Shown here: positions 37,801 through 50,569 of the stretch, in pieces
Numbering within the stretch: the stretch's first letter is position 1
How the letters are laid out: the number at the start of each line of letters is the position of its first letter
Assembly (NCBI GenBank): GCA_009746045.1
Contig: RPFO01001598.1
Span: 442,501 to 506,500, forward strand
Direction of reading: 5' to 3'
DNA: 64,000 nucleotides
From: Mesostigma viride
Lineage: Eukaryota > Streptophyta > Mesostigmatophyceae > Mesostigmatales > Mesostigmataceae
Made by a program: the position numbers and the translations under genes
Notes under the pieces: generated by a model
The model's database searches: none
Seen by the model: the letters and a program-made list of their open reading frames with translations, nothing else
What the model was told of the DNA's origin: nothing

Positions 37801-38613
37801 ACAATGTTACAACTCCAGCAGCATCAAAACCAGTGGGTGTGTGCACTCTACTCTCCCAATGATTACATGCACAGCTGCTTGGAGGTTTTGCAAACAAAAA
37901 TCAAACCTGGAGCCTGTCCTACCATTAGAGGCAAGCTGGGGTGGTTGTGCTCAACGTGTGCACCTCACCTGGCTGTGGTTAGCAGAGTTGATGATGATGT
38001 CTTGATGCAAGTAGGTCACAAAGCCATCACCAAAACTCTCCAGGAGGGCCCTCCCCTTATCTTGCACTCCTTGGATCTCCACAAAACCATTCACATCCAA
38101 GCTATGATGGATAGTTCCATGGAGTCCAGGCAGATTACCAAGATGCAGGCAAGGGAGTCAGGCTTGTATTTTGTGCAGAATGATGATGCACCCTTGTCTC
38201 TCATTTCATGGTACAGCCGGTTGCATAGACGCAAGGCTGTCAGCAGCAATGCTGCTGAGTGCAGGGCAGTGGTGTCAGCAGTGCTTCATGCCAGGTACTT
38301 GAATCATGTGCTGGTTTGGTTGCAGATGCAAGCAGGCAGCAATGCTGGGGTGGTGGCACACTTGCTCACTGACAGTCAGTCAGTCCTCAGTTTCCTTGCT
38401 AACCCCTATGCTGTCCACACTGATCTTGACTGGGTGGTCCTGAAACAGGAGTCCACCTACTGGGAGTCCACCCGTCACGTGGAGGACAAACACAACGCTG
38501 CTGATGCACTCACTAAAGTGCCTCAGCAGGCAGCTGAACAATATCAGCTGTTGTACCACTTGATGAACCCCTATGGCAAGCAGGCAACCCTGCCCCATAG
38601 GGGGGACGCCTAG
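34114..38613 (+). CDS. gag-pol: Gag C-terminus and Pol polyprotein (IN-PR-RT-RH)
   Basis: Open for 1499 codons to TAG; the first ATG is not the biological start, since the Gag domain continues from the previous frame. In order: capsid part (RRYPKWQDT...AFMKEL); (KG)n basic tract; poly-Asn of (AAC)n (34790-34867); two zinc knuckles, C-X2-C-X4-H-X4-C (34903) and C-X2-C-X4-H-X5-C (34984). Integrase: zinc ligands H...H and C-X2-C near 35271-35379, catalytic D (35452), D (35611), E (35701). Protease VDTQAQVS (D at 36565) with a later ALLGDPFL. Reverse transcriptase: D of TDIKRAFLKGS (37399) and the HGDDQL pair (37681, 37684). RNase H: D (38110), E (38257), D (38371), then HVEDKHNAADALTK. The RT-RNase H arrangement is Copia-type, but the protease sits after the integrase. 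Confidence 0.9.
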
Positions 38614-39679
38614 CAGGGTCCTGTTCACCAGGGCTGCCTAGGTCACCCAGTACCCCTTGGGCAGGTCCAAGGGGTAGGTTGTGGCTTCCAGCAAGGGGGG
38701 TTGGTTGGAGTCTGTTTTCATACATCTGCGTGCCCTATGCCCAATAAAATCTGTTTTGATTTTCTCAACACCATGGAATTTCGTTATGCACACCTTCATA
38801 GGTGGGCATGGGATGTATCTCACACCTTTATTCCCTAGGGCGTATGCCTTGGTGGAATGGCCTTGAGCTCAGTGGCTCAGGTGCCCCCATTCAAGTGGAG
38901 GGTCAAAGCTCCCTTGACAGGTGGTTACCCAGGACCCCAGTTCACTGTGGCTATCCTGGGCCACCTGGCCTTACTGTTCAGTGGCAGTAAAGGCATGGGT
39001 GCTGTCATGTTGTCTAGTACAACGTGCTCAGCACAGGTGCAGGATGAAATATTCCTGTCACCTGTCACCAGGACTTCAGTCACCCATGTGCAGGGCAGGG
39101 GTGGCTGGTCTCCCACGTTGTGCAGGTGCAATGTGGCCAGGTCCAGGATGTCATAGTCCTGTCACCTGTCACTCGGACTTCAGCCCCCTCTGTGCAGGGC
39201 AGGGGTGGCTGGTCCTCACATGTTGTGCAGGTACAACATGGACAGTGCAGGGTGCAATAAACCTGTCCACTGTCACTCCTCAGGTTGCAGGTAACCTGAG
39301 CTCAGTTGACCCAGCCTGGCTGGGTATTTTCTCTCTGAGTGGGCGATGATGATGGAACAACATGGAACCTCTTAAACGGTTACCTTGGCATTTTTTTACA
39401 AGGGCTCTCTTGGCTGGTGGTGCACTCCCTGGATAGGCAGACAGGCATAGCTATCTCCCTTGTGAGCTCGCGAGGAGGAGGAACTCCCCGGGCATGTTGA
39501 GCTAAACGTGATGCCATCACAAGTATTGCACGAGTTCTGGGGCCCATCTTTTTCAGTCCAGATGTTGCAGTATGGGTGTCAGTTGCTCAGCACCTCAGTC
39601 AGCTTGGAGTCAGTCTCCTAGCTGGGCAGGGTCAGGCTTGAAGTCGCTAGCCTTCAACCTGAAAGGAAAACATAATGGG
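38614..39679 (+). other. Non-coding region between Pol and 3' LTR
   Basis: No ORF of note. Contains AATAAA at 38743 and two to three imperfect copies of a ~105-bp unit with the words CAGGGCAGGGGTGGCTGGTC and CCTGTCACCTGTCAC (about 39030-39290). A purine tract GAAAGGAAAA (39661-39670) lies nine bases before the LTR and may be the polypurine tract. The whole region is retained in the deleted copy at 50570-51655. Confidence 0.75.
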
Positions 39680-40134
39680 AGTTAGATGAGATGCTTAGGC
39701 TGACACACGGATTTCCGGCCTGCGCGCCGCGTATTGCCTACCGCGGCTGAGCGGGACACCTCAGTACAGTACGGCAGGGTGTACGGTACTGAGGTGTCAT
39801 GTGGACCGATGTGCGGTTAGTGCCAGACTGTTCCTAGGTGCTAGCTCGACCCGCCAGGTCCGGTGTAGCCGGGCCTGACGGGCCGAGTCTTAGCTGGATG
39901 CTAGTGACGTGGTCGCATGGCATTGCAGTGTACACTTGTCCACTGGTCGTGTGCTGCAGGTAGCACCGCCATAGGCATATAGGCGTAGCACTGGGGAGTG
40001 CCACAGCACCCGAGTCTGCCCAGTTCCATTCTGAGCCCTCAGCTTTCATCTCTCTCTCATTGTATTATTGTAATACAATCATCATTCGCTCTCAGCTTTC
40101 GCAGTTGTTCGTCGTCCCTAGTCTCCATCCAACT
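39680..40134 (+). repeat. 3' LTR, 455 bp
   Basis: Appears identical to the 5' LTR over its full length by eye. Followed by the AGTGC target duplication at 40135-40139. Confidence 0.93.
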
Positions 40135-43100
40135 AGTGCAGCCGGCCCTTGCGTGCGCGGTGTATGTACGTGTGAGTGCAGTCGCTCCTTGCGTGCGCGG
40201 TGTGTGTGTAAGTGTGCGTGCACTCGCCCCTTGCGTGCATGGTGTATGTACACGTGTGTGCAGCCGCCCCTTGCGTGCATGGTGTATGTACATGTGAGTG
40301 CAGCCGGCCCCTTGCGTGCGCGGTGGATGTACATGTGTGTGCAGCCGCCCCTTGCGTGCGCGGTGTGTGTACGTGTGTGTGCAGTTGCCCCTTGCGTGCG
40401 CGGTGGATGTACGTGTGTGTGCAGCCGCCCCTTGCGTGCGCGGTGTATGTACGTGTGTGTGCAGCCGGCCCTTGCGTGCATGGTGTATGTACATGTGTGT
40501 GCAGTCGCCCCGTGCGTGCGCAGTGGATGTACGTGTGTGGGTAGCCGTCCCTTGCGTGCGCGGTGGATCTACGTGCGCGGTGTGTGTACGTGTGAGTGCA
40601 GCCGGCCCCTTGCGTGCATGGTGTATGTACATGTGTGTGCAGCCGCCCCTTCCGTGCATGGTGTGTGTACGTGTGTGTGCATGCAGCCGGCCCTTGCGTG
40701 CATGGTGTATGTACACGTGAGTGCAGCCGGCCCTTGCGTGCGCGGTGTGTGTAAGTGTGCGTGCAGTCGCTCCTTGCGTGCATGGTGTGTGTACGTGTGT
40801 GTGCAGCCGCCCCTTGAGTGCGCGGTGTGTGTAAGTGTGCCTGCAGTCGCTCCTTGCGTGCATGGTGTGTGTACATGTGTGTGCAGCCGCCCCTTCCGTG
40901 CATGGTGTGTGTACGTGTGTGTGCAGCTGGCCCTTGCGTGCGCGGTGTATGTACGTTTGTGTGCAGCCATCCCTTCCGTGCATGGTTAGTGTACATGTGT
41001 GTGCAGCCGCCCTTGCGTGCATGGTGTATGTACATGTGTGTGCAGTCGACCCGTGCGTGCGCAGTGGATGTACGTGTGTGGGTAGCCGTCCCTTGCGTGC
41101 GCGGTGGATCTACGTGCGCGGTGTATGTACATGTGTGTGCAGCCGCCCCTTGCGTGCATGGTGTGTGTACATGTGAGTGCAGCCGGCCCTTGCGTGCGCG
41201 GTGTATGTACGTGTGAGTGCAGTCGCTCCTTGCGTGCGCGGTGTGTGTGTAAGTGTGCGTGCACTCGCCCTTGCGTGCATGGTGTATGTACACGTGTGTG
41301 CAGCCGCCCCTTGCGTGCATGGTGTATGTACATGTGAGTGCAGCCGGCCCCTTGCGTGCGCGGTGGATGTACATGTGTGTGCAGCCGCCCCTTGCGTGCG
41401 CGGTGTGTGTACGTGTGTGTGCAGTTGCCCCTTGCGTGCGCGGTGGATGTACGTGTGTGTGCAGCCGCCCCTTGCGTGCGCGGTGTATGTACGTGTGTGT
41501 GCAGCCGGCCCTTGCGTGCATGGTGTATGTACATGTGTGTGCAGTCGCCCCTTGCGTGCGCAGTGGATGTACGTGTGTGGGTAGCCGTCCCTTGCGTGCG
41601 CGGTGGATCTACGTGCGCGGTGTGTGTACGTGTGAGTGCAGCCGGCCCCTTGCGTGCATGGTGTATGTACATGTGTGTGCAGCCGCCCCTTCCGTGCATG
41701 GTGTGTGTACGTGTGTGTGCATGCAGCCGGCCCCTTGCGTGCATGGTGTATGTACATGTGTGTGCATGCCGGCCCTTGCGTGCATGGTGTGTGTACGTGT
41801 GTGTGCAGCCGCCCCTTGCGTGCGCGGTGGATGTACGTGTGTGTGCAGCCGCCCCTTGCGTGCATGGTGTGTGTACGTGTGTGTGCAGTTGCCCCTTGCG
41901 TGCATGGTGTGTGTACGTGTGTGTGCAGCCGCCCCTTGCGTGCGCGGTGTATGTACGTGTGTGTGCAGTCGCTCCTTGCGTGCATGGTGTGTGTACGGGT
42001 GTGTGCATGCCGGCCCTTGCGTGCATGGTGTGTGTACGTGTGTGTGCAGCCGCCCCTTGCGTGCGCGGTGGATGTACGTGTGTGTGCAGCCGCCCCTTGC
42101 GTGCATGGTGTATGTACACGTGTGTGCAGCCGCCCCTTGCGTGCATGGTGTATGTACATGTGAGTGCAGCCGGCCCCTTGCGTGCGCGGTGGATGTACAT
42201 GTGTGTGCAGCCGCCCCTTGCGTGCGCGGTGTGTGTACGTGTGTGTGCAGTTGCCCCTTGCGTGCGCGGTGGATGTACGTGTGTGTGCAGCCGCCCCTTG
42301 CGTGCGCGGTGTATGTACGTGTGTGTGCAGCCGGCCCTTGCGTGCATGGTGTATGTACATGTGTGTGCAGTCGCCCCGTGCGTGCGCAGTGGATGTACGT
42401 GTGTGGGTAGCCGTCCCTTGCGTGCGCGGTGGATCTACGTGCGCGGTGTGTGTACGTGTGAGTGCAGCCGGCCCCTTGCGTGCATGGTGTATGTACATGT
42501 GTGTGCAGCCGCCCCTTCCGTGCATGGTGTGTGTACGTGTGTGTGCATGCAGCCGGCCCCTTGCGTGCATGGTGTATGTACACGTGAGTGCAGCCGGCCC
42601 TTGCGTGCGCGGTGTGTGTAAGTGTGCGTGCAGTCGCTCCTTGCGTGCATGGTGTGTGTACGTGTGTGTGCAGCCGCCCCTTGAGTGCGCGGTGTGTGTA
42701 AGTGTGCCTGCAGTCGCTCCTTGCGTGCATGGTGTGTGTACATGTGTGTGCAGCCGCCCCTTCCGTGCATGGTGTGTGTACGTGTGTGTGCAGCTGGCCC
42801 TTGCGTGCGCGGTGTATGTACGTTTGTGTGCAGCCGTCCCTTCCGTGCATGGTTAGTGTACATGTGTGTGCAGCCGCCCCTTGCGTGCATGGTGTATGTA
42901 CATGTGAGTGCAGCCGGCCCTTGCGTACGCGGTGTATGTACGTGTGTGTGCACTCGCCCCTTGCGTGCGCGGTGGATGTACGTGTGTGCGCACTCGCCCC
43001 TTGCGTGCATGGTGTATGTACACGTGAGTGCAGCCGGCCCTTGCGTGCGCGGTGTGTGTAAGTGTGCGTGAAGTCGCTCCTTGCGTGCATGGTGTGTGTA

Positions 43101-46100
43101 CGTGTGTGTGCAGCCGCCCTTGCGTGCGCGGTGGATGTACGTGTGTGTGCAGCCGCCCCTTGCGTGCGCGGTGGATGTACGTGTGTGTGCACTCGCCCCT
43201 TGCGTGCGCGGTGGATGTACGTGTGTGTGCACTCGCCCCTTGCGTGCGCGGTGGATGTACGTGTGTGCAGGCGTCCCTTGCGTGCGTGGTGTATGTACAT
43301 GTGAGTGCCGTCGCCCCAAGCGTGCATGGTGTGTGTACGTGTGTGTGCAGGCGTCCCTTGCGTGCGTGGTGTGTGTACATGTGAGTGCAGCCGGCCCTTG
43401 CGTGCGCGGTGGATGTACGTGTGTGTGCAGCCGCCCCTTGCGTGCATGGTGTGTGTACGTGTGTGTGCAGCCGCCCCTTGCGTGCGCGGTGTATGTACGT
43501 GTGTGTGCCGTCGCCCCAAGCGTGCATGGTGTGTGTACGTGTGTGTGCAGTTGCCCCTTGCGTGCGCGGTGGATGTACGTGTGTGTGCACTTGCCCCTTG
43601 CGTGCGCGGTGTGTGTGTAAGTGTGCGTGCACTCGCCCCTTGCGTGCATGGTGTATGTACATGTGAGTGCAGCCGGCCCCTTGCGTGCATGGTGTATGTA
43701 CACGTGTGTGCAGCCGCCCCTTGCGTGCATGGTGTATGTACATGTGAGTGCAGCCGTCCCTTGCGTGCGCGGTGGATCTACGTGCGCGGTGTGTGTACGT
43801 GTGAGTGCAGCCGGCCCCTTGCGTGCATGGTGTATGTACATGTGTGTGCAGCCGCCCCTTCCGTGCGCGGTGGATGTACGTGTGTGCGCACTCGCCCCTT
43901 GCGTGCGCGGTGGATGTACGTGTGTGCGCACTCGCCCCTTGCGTGCATGGTGTATGTACACGTGAGTGCAGCCGGCCCTTGCGTGCGCGGTGTGTGTAAG
44001 TGTGCGTGCAGTCGCTCCTTGCGTGCATGGTGTGTGTACGTGTGTGTGCAGCCGCCCCTTGAGTGCGCGGTGTGTGTAAGTGTGCCTGCAGTCGCTCCTT
44101 GCGTGCATGGTGTGTGTACATGTGTGTGCAGCCGCCCCTTCCGTGCATGGTGTGTGTACGTGTGTGTGCAGCTGGCCCTTGCGTGCGCGGTGTATGTACG
44201 TTTGTGTGCAGCCGTCCCTTCCGTGCATGGTTAGTGTACATGTTTGTGCAGCCGCCCCTTGCGTGCATGGTGTATGTACATGTGAGTGCAGCCGGCCCTT
44301 GCGTACGCGGTGTATGTACGTGTGTGTGCACTCGCCCCTTGCGTGCGCGGTGGATGTACGTGTGTGCGCACTCGCCCCTTGCGTGCATGGTGTATGTACA
44401 CGTGAGTGCAGCCGGCCCTTGCGTGCGCGGTGTGTGTAAGTGTGCGTGCAGTCGCTCCTTGCGTGCATGGTGTGTGTACGTGTGTGTGCAGCCGCCCCTT
44501 GCGTGCGCGGTGGATGTACGTGTGTGTGCAGCCGCCCTTGCGTGCGCGGTGGATGTACGTGTGTGTGCACTCGCCCCTTGCGTGCGCGGTGGATGTACGT
44601 GTGTGTGCACTCGCCCCTTGCGTGCGCGGTGGATGTACGTGTGTGCAGGCGTCCCTTGCGTGCGTGGTGTATGTACATGTGAGTGCCGTCGCCCAAGCGT
44701 GCATGGTGTGTGTACGTGTGTGTGCAGGCGTCCCTTGCGTGCGTGGTGTGTGTACATGTGAGTGCAGCCGGCCCTTGCGTGCGCGGTGTATGTACGTGTG
44801 TGTGCAGCCGCCCTTGCGTGCATGGTGTGTGTACGTGTGTGTGCAGCCGCCCCTTGCGTGCGCGGTGTATGTACGTGTGTGTGCCGTCGCCCCAAGCGTG
44901 CATGGTGTGTGTACGTGTGTGTGCAGTTGCCCCTAGCGTGCGCGGTGGATGTACGTGTGTGTGCACTTGCCCCTTGCGTGCGCGGTGTGTGTGTAAGTGT
45001 GCGTGCACTCGCCCCTTGCGTGCATGGTGTATGTACACGTGTGTGCAGCCGCCCCTTGCGTGCATGGTGTATGTACATGTGAGTGCAGCCGGCCCCTTGC
45101 GTGCGCGGTGGATGTACATGTGTGTGCAGCCGCCCCTTGCGTGCGCGGTGGGTGTACGTGTGTGTGCAGTTGCCCCTTGCGTGCATGGTGTATGTACATG
45201 TGAGTGCAGCCGGCCCCTTGCGTGCGCGGTGGATGTACGTGTGTGTGCAGCCGCCCCTTGCGTGCGCGGTGTATGTACGTGTGTGTGCACTCGCCCCTTG
45301 CGTGCGCGGTGGATGTACATGTGTGTGCAGCCGCCCCTTCCGTGCATGGTGTGTGTACGTGTGTGTGCAGGCGTCCCTTGCGTGCGTGGTGTATGTACGT
45401 GTGTGTGCAGTTGCCCCTTGCGTGCGCGATGGATGTACGTGTGTGTGCAGCCGCCCCTTGCGTGCATGGTGGATGTACATGTGAGTGCAGCCGGCCCTTG
45501 CGTGCGCGGTGGATGTACGTGTGTGTGCAGCCGCCCCTTGCGTGCATGGTGTGTGTACGTGTGTGTGCAGCCCGCCCCTTGCGTGCATGGTGTATGTACA
45601 TGTGTGTGCATGCCGGCCCTTGCGTGCATGGTGTGTGTACGTGTGTGTGCAGCCGCCCCTTGCGTGCGCGGTGGATGTACGTGTGTGTGCATGCCGGCCC
45701 TTGCGTGCATGGTGTGTGTACGTGGGTGTGCAGCCGCCCCTTGCGTGCGCGAGTATGTACATGTGAGTGCAGCCGACCCTTGCGTGCGCGGTGGATGTAC
45801 ATGTGTGGGCAGTTGCCCCTTGCGTGCGCGGTGTATGTACATGTGTGTGCAGCCGCCCCTTGCGTGCATGGTGTATGTACATGTGTGTGCAGTCGACCCG
45901 TGCGTGCGCAGTGGATGTACGTGTGTGGGTAGCCGTCCCTTGCGTGCGCGGTGGATCTACGTGCGCGGTGTATGTACATGTGTGTGCAGCCGCCCCTTGC
46001 GTGCATGGTGTGTGTACATGTGAGTGCAGCCGGCCCTTGCGTGCGCGGTGTATGTACGTGTGATTGCAGTCGCTCCTTGCGTGCGCGGTGTGTGTGTAAG

Positions 46101-49100
46101 TGTGCGTGCACTCGCCCCTTGCGTGCATGGTGTATGTACACGTGTGTGCAGCCGCCCCTTGCGTGCATGGTGTATGTACATGTGAGTGCAGCCGGCCCCT
46201 TGCGTGCGCGGTGGATGTACATGTGTGTGCAGCCGCCCCTTGCGTGCTCGGTGTGTGTACGTGTGTGTGCAGTTGCCCCTTGCGTGCGCGGTGGATGTAC
46301 GTGTGTGTGCATGCAGCCCCTTGCGTGCGCGGTGTATGTACGTGTGTGTGCAGCCGGCCCTTGCGTGCATGGTGTATGTACATGTGTGTGCAGTCGCCCC
46401 GTGCGTGCGCAGTGGATGTACGTGTGTGGGTAGCCGTCCCTTGCGTGCGCGGTGGATCTACGTGCGCGGTGTGTGTACGTGTGAGTGCAGCCGGCCCCTT
46501 GCGTGCATGGTGTATGTACATGTGTGTGCAGCCGCCCCTTCCGTGCATGGTGTGTGTACGTGTGTGTGCATGCAGCCGGCCCCTTGCGTGCATGGTGTAT
46601 GTACATGTGTGTGCATGCCGGCCCTTGCGTGCATGGTGTGTGTACGTGTGTGTGCAGCCGCCCCTTGCGTGCGCGGTGGATGTACGTGTGTGTGCAGCCG
46701 CCCCTTGCGTGCATGGTGTGTGTACGTGTGTGTGCAGCCGCCCTGGCGTGCGCGGTGTATGTACGTGTGTGTGCATGCCGGCCCTTGCGTGCATGGTGTG
46801 TGTACGTGTGTGTGCAGCCGCCCCTTGCGTGCGCGGTGTATGTACATGTGAGTGCCGTCGCCCCAAGCGTGCATGGTGTGTGTACGTGTGTGTGCAGTTG
46901 CCCCTTGCGTGCGCGGTGTATGTACATGTGAGTGCAGCCGGCCCCTTGCGTGCGCGGTGTGTGTACGTGTGTGTGCAGTTGCCCCTTGCGTGCGCGGTGG
47001 ATGTACGTGTGTGTGCAGGCGTCCCTTGCGTGCATGGTGGATGTACGTGTGTGTGCAGGCGTCCCTTGCGTGCGCGGTGTGTGTGTAAGTGTGCGTGCAC
47101 TCGCCCCTTGCGTGCATGGTGTATGTACACGTGTGTGCAGCCGCCCCTTGCGTGCATGGTGTATGTACATGTGTGTGCAGCCGCCCCTTCCGTGCATGGT
47201 GTGTGTACGTGTGTGTGCAGCCGCCCCTTGCGTGCGCGGTGTATGTACATGTGAGTGCAGCCGGCCCCTTGCGTGCATGGTGTATGTACATGTGCGTGCA
47301 CTCGCCCCTTGCGTGCATGGTGTATGTACACGTGTGTGCAGCCGCCCTTGCGTGCATGGTGTATGTACATGTGTGTGCATGCCGGCCCTTGCGTGCATGG
47401 TGTATGTACACGTGTGTGCAGCCCCCCCTTGCGTGCATGGTGTATGTACATGTGTGTGCAGCCGCCCCTTCCGTGCATGGTGTGTGTACGTGTGTGTGCA
47501 GCCGCCCCTTGCGTGCGCGGTGTATGTACATGTGAGTGCAGCCGGCCCCTTGCGTGCATGGTGTATGTACATGTGTGTGCAGCCGCCCCTTCCGTGCATG
47601 GTGTGTGTACGTGTGTGTGCAGCCGCCCCTTGCGTGCGCGGTGTATGTACGTGTGTGTGCATGCCGGCCCTTGCGTGCATGGTGTGTGTACGTGGGTGTG
47701 CAGCCGCCCCTTGCGTGCGCGAGTATGTACATGTGAGTGCAGCCGACCCTTGCGTGCGCGGTGGATGTACATGTGTGGGCAGTTGCCCCTTGCGTGCGCG
47801 GTGTATGTACATGTGTGTGCAGCCGCCCCTTGCGTGCATGGTGTATGTACATGTGTGTGCAGTCGACCCGTGCGTGCGCAGTGGATGTACGTGTGTGGGT
47901 AGCCGTCCCTTGCGTGCGCGGTGGATCTACGTGCGCGGTGTATGTACATGTGTGTGCAGCCGCCCCTTGCGTGCATGGTGTGTGTACATGTGAGTGCAGC
48001 CGGCCCTTGCGTGCGCGGTGTATGTACGTGTGAGTGCAGTCGCTCCTTGCGTGCGCGGTGTGTGTGTAAGTGTGCGTGCACTCGCCCCTTGCGTGCATGG
48101 TGTATGTACACGTGTGTGCAGCCGCCCCTTGCGTGCATGGTGTATGTACATGTGAGTGCAGCCGGCCCCTTGCGTGCGCGGTGGATGTACATGTGTGTGC
48201 AGCCGCCCCTTGCGTGCGCGGTGTGTGTACGTGTGTGTGCAGTTGCCCCTTGCGTGCGCGGTGGATGTACGTGTGTGTGCAGCCGCCCCTTGCGTGCGCG
48301 GTGTATGTACGTGTGTGTGCAGCCGGCCCTTGCGTGCATGGTGTATGTACATGTGTGTGCAGTCGCCCCGTGCGTGCGCAGTGGATGTACGTGTGTGGGT
48401 AGCCGTCCCTTGCGTGCGCGGTGGATCTACGTGCGCGGTGTGTGTACGTGTGAGTGCAGCCGGCCCCTTGCGTGCATGGTGTATGTACATGTGTGTGCAG
48501 CCGCCCTTCCGTGCATGGTGTGTGTACGTGTGTGTGCATGCAGCCGGCCCCTTGCGTGCATGGTGTATGTACACGTGAGTGCAGCCGGCCCTTGCGTGCG
48601 CGGTGTGTGTAAGTGTGCGTGCAGTCGCTCCTTGCGTGCATGGTGTGTGTACGTGTGTGTGCAGCCGCCCCTTGAGTGCGCGGTGTGTGTAAGTGTGCCT
48701 GCAGTCGCTCCTTGCGTGCATGGTGTGTGTACATGTGTGTGCAGCCGCCCCTTCCGTGCATGGTGTGTGTACGTGTGTGTGCAGCTGGCCCTTGCGTGCG
48801 CGGTGTATGTACGTTTGTGTGCAGCCGTCCCTTCCGTGCATGGTTAGTGTACATGTGTGTGCAGCCGCCCCTTGCGTGCATGGTGTATGTACATGTGTGT
48901 GCAGTCGACCCGTGCGTGCGCAGTGGATGTACGTGTGTGGGTAGCCGTCCCTTGCGTGCGCGGTGGATCTACGTGCGCGGTGTATGTACATGTGTGTGCA
49001 GCCGCCCCTTGCGTGCATGGTGTGTGTACATGTGAGTGCAGCCGGCCCTTGCGTGCGCGGTGTATGTACGTGTGAGTGCAGTCGCTCCTTGCGTGCGCGG

Positions 49101-49266
49101 TGTGTGTGTAAGTGTGCGTGCACTCGCCCCTTGCGTGCATGGTGTATGTACACGTGTGTGCAGCCGCCCCTTGCGTGCATGGTGTATGTACATGTGAGTG
49201 CAGCCGGCCCCTTGCGTGCGCGGTGGATGTACATGTGTGTGCAGCCGCCCCTTGCGTGCGCGGTGT
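40135..49266. repeat. 40-bp satellite array, block 2
   Basis: About 228 monomers, same orientation and variant set as block 1, and a direct continuation of it across the retrotransposon. Large parts match block 1 (for example the GGTTAGTGTAC-containing segment at 42850 matches 27860). Several monomers have a shortened head (GCAGCCGCCCT instead of CCCCT, near 41010, 43116, 44534, 44812, 46740, 47347, 48503), a pattern not obvious in block 1. Confidence 0.97.
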
Positions 49267-49330
49267 TTTGTGAGCTCACGCTCGTATTATCTATGACTTG
49301 CGGCATACTCAAAGGGGGAGGGGCGGCCGC

Positions 49331-49527
49331 AGTAGTCAGTCCGACTAGAAGTGAGGGGGGGGTAGTGTGGACCGGGGTGGCGCGGCGCCACTGGCCTTTT
49401 GGTCAGTGGGCTGGCGCGCGCCACGGCACCACTGGCCTTTTTGGTCAGTGGGCTGGCGCGCGTCACGGTGCCACTGGCCTTTTGGTCAGTGGGCTGGCAC
49501 GCGCCACCCCAGGGCGGTCCGACTACT
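49331..49527. repeat. Triple-hairpin module inside A
   Basis: Three tandem ~41-bp units, each with CACTGGCC-TTTT(T)-GGTCAGTG (49389, 49430, 49472), enclosed by AGTAGTC (49331-49337) and GACTACT (49521-49527). Could fold as a cruciform with three side arms. Present in all four A modules. Confidence 0.85.
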
Positions 49528-50023
49528 TAGGGTTGTGGTACTGCCACAATTAGGCCTCTTTGCAGCTGTCGCGACCATCGAAATTCGGTGGCGGCTGGCC
49601 ATGGCGGCACAAGCCCAAATTAGTCGATGGCTACCAGCCTTCCCGTTTATTCGGGAGGGCCCAGAGTGATTTAAATTTTTGGCCGCCGAGGGGGGAAGGT
49701 GGCGGGGCCCCTGTTTTTCGAAGTACAGGACTCGATTTCCACTGCATTATTTGGGCGCCGACCGACACTATGGAACATCATCTCCTGCCACGAGATGATT
49801 TGGGCAGGCCAGGCCACAGTCGACGGGAGCTGTGGAGTAGTGCAGGCGGGTGGTAAAAATCGTGAGATGGTGCAGGAATCACTGTAAAACAGTATTGCGT
49901 GGGCCAAGCTGCCGAAACCTGAAATTCAGTTCGCCTGGCGTATTCCCTCCGGCCGGCGTGGGCCAGAAGGGGAGGTGCGGGGTATGGCGAGGTGACGAAT
50001 TGTTGGGGGAAGTGTCCATGCAG

Positions 50024-50031
50024 TATATAAG
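50024..50031 (+). promoter_or_regulatory. TATA-box-like TATATAAG
   Basis: TATATAAG in module B of the composite element, followed by GC-rich sequence with a purine-rich GGAGGAGGAGGAG at about +30. The same box is in the minus copy near 59826. Suggests a promoter; no downstream ORF. Confidence 0.45.
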
Positions 50032-50114
50032 GGCAGAATTTTACCCAACGCATGGAGGAGGAGGAGCCTCGTGCTGCAGACGAGAGGGTAGGGTCCGGTG
50101 CCTTAACGGGCACC

Positions 50115-50569
50115 AGTTGGATGGAGACTAGGGACGACGAACAACTGCGAAAGCTGAGAGCGAATGATGATTGTATTACAATAATACAATGAGAGAGCGG
50201 TGAAAGCTGAGGGCTCAGAATGGAACTGGGCAGACTCGGGTGCTGTGGCACTCCCCAGTGCTACGCCTATATGCCTATGGCGGTGCTACCTGCAGCACAC
50301 GACCAGTGGACAAGTGTACACTGCAATGCCATGCGACCACGTCACTAGCATCCAGCTAAGACTCGGCCCGTCAGGCCCGGCTACACCGGACCTGGCGGGT
50401 CGAACTAGCACCTAGGAACAGTCTGGCACTAACCGCACATCGGTCCACATGACACCTCAGTACCGTACACCCTGCCGTACTGTACTGAGGTGTCCCGCTC
50501 AGCCGCGGTAGGCAATACGCGGCGCGCAGGCCGGAAATCCGTGTGTCAGCCTAAGCATCTCATCTAACT
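50115..50569 (-). repeat. LTR (3' LTR of the deleted element)
   Basis: 455 bp, reading AGTTGGATG...CATCTAACT on the plus strand. Differs from the full element's LTR at a few bases that are shared with its partner LTR. Confidence 0.92.

Larger units (their letters stand above)
31632..40134 (+). mobile_element. Copia-like LTR retrotransposon, near-complete, 8.5 kb
   Basis: Two 455-bp LTRs that look identical by eye, a PBS-like TGG directly after the left LTR, and Gag and Pol domains. A non-coding stretch of about 1.07 kb separates the stop from the 3' LTR. Identical LTRs imply a very recent insertion. The coding region would be one frame of about 2161 codons were it not for two apparent single-base losses in homopolymers (near 32255 and 34137). 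Domain order is Gag, zinc knuckles, integrase, protease, RT, RNase H. Confidence 0.93.
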
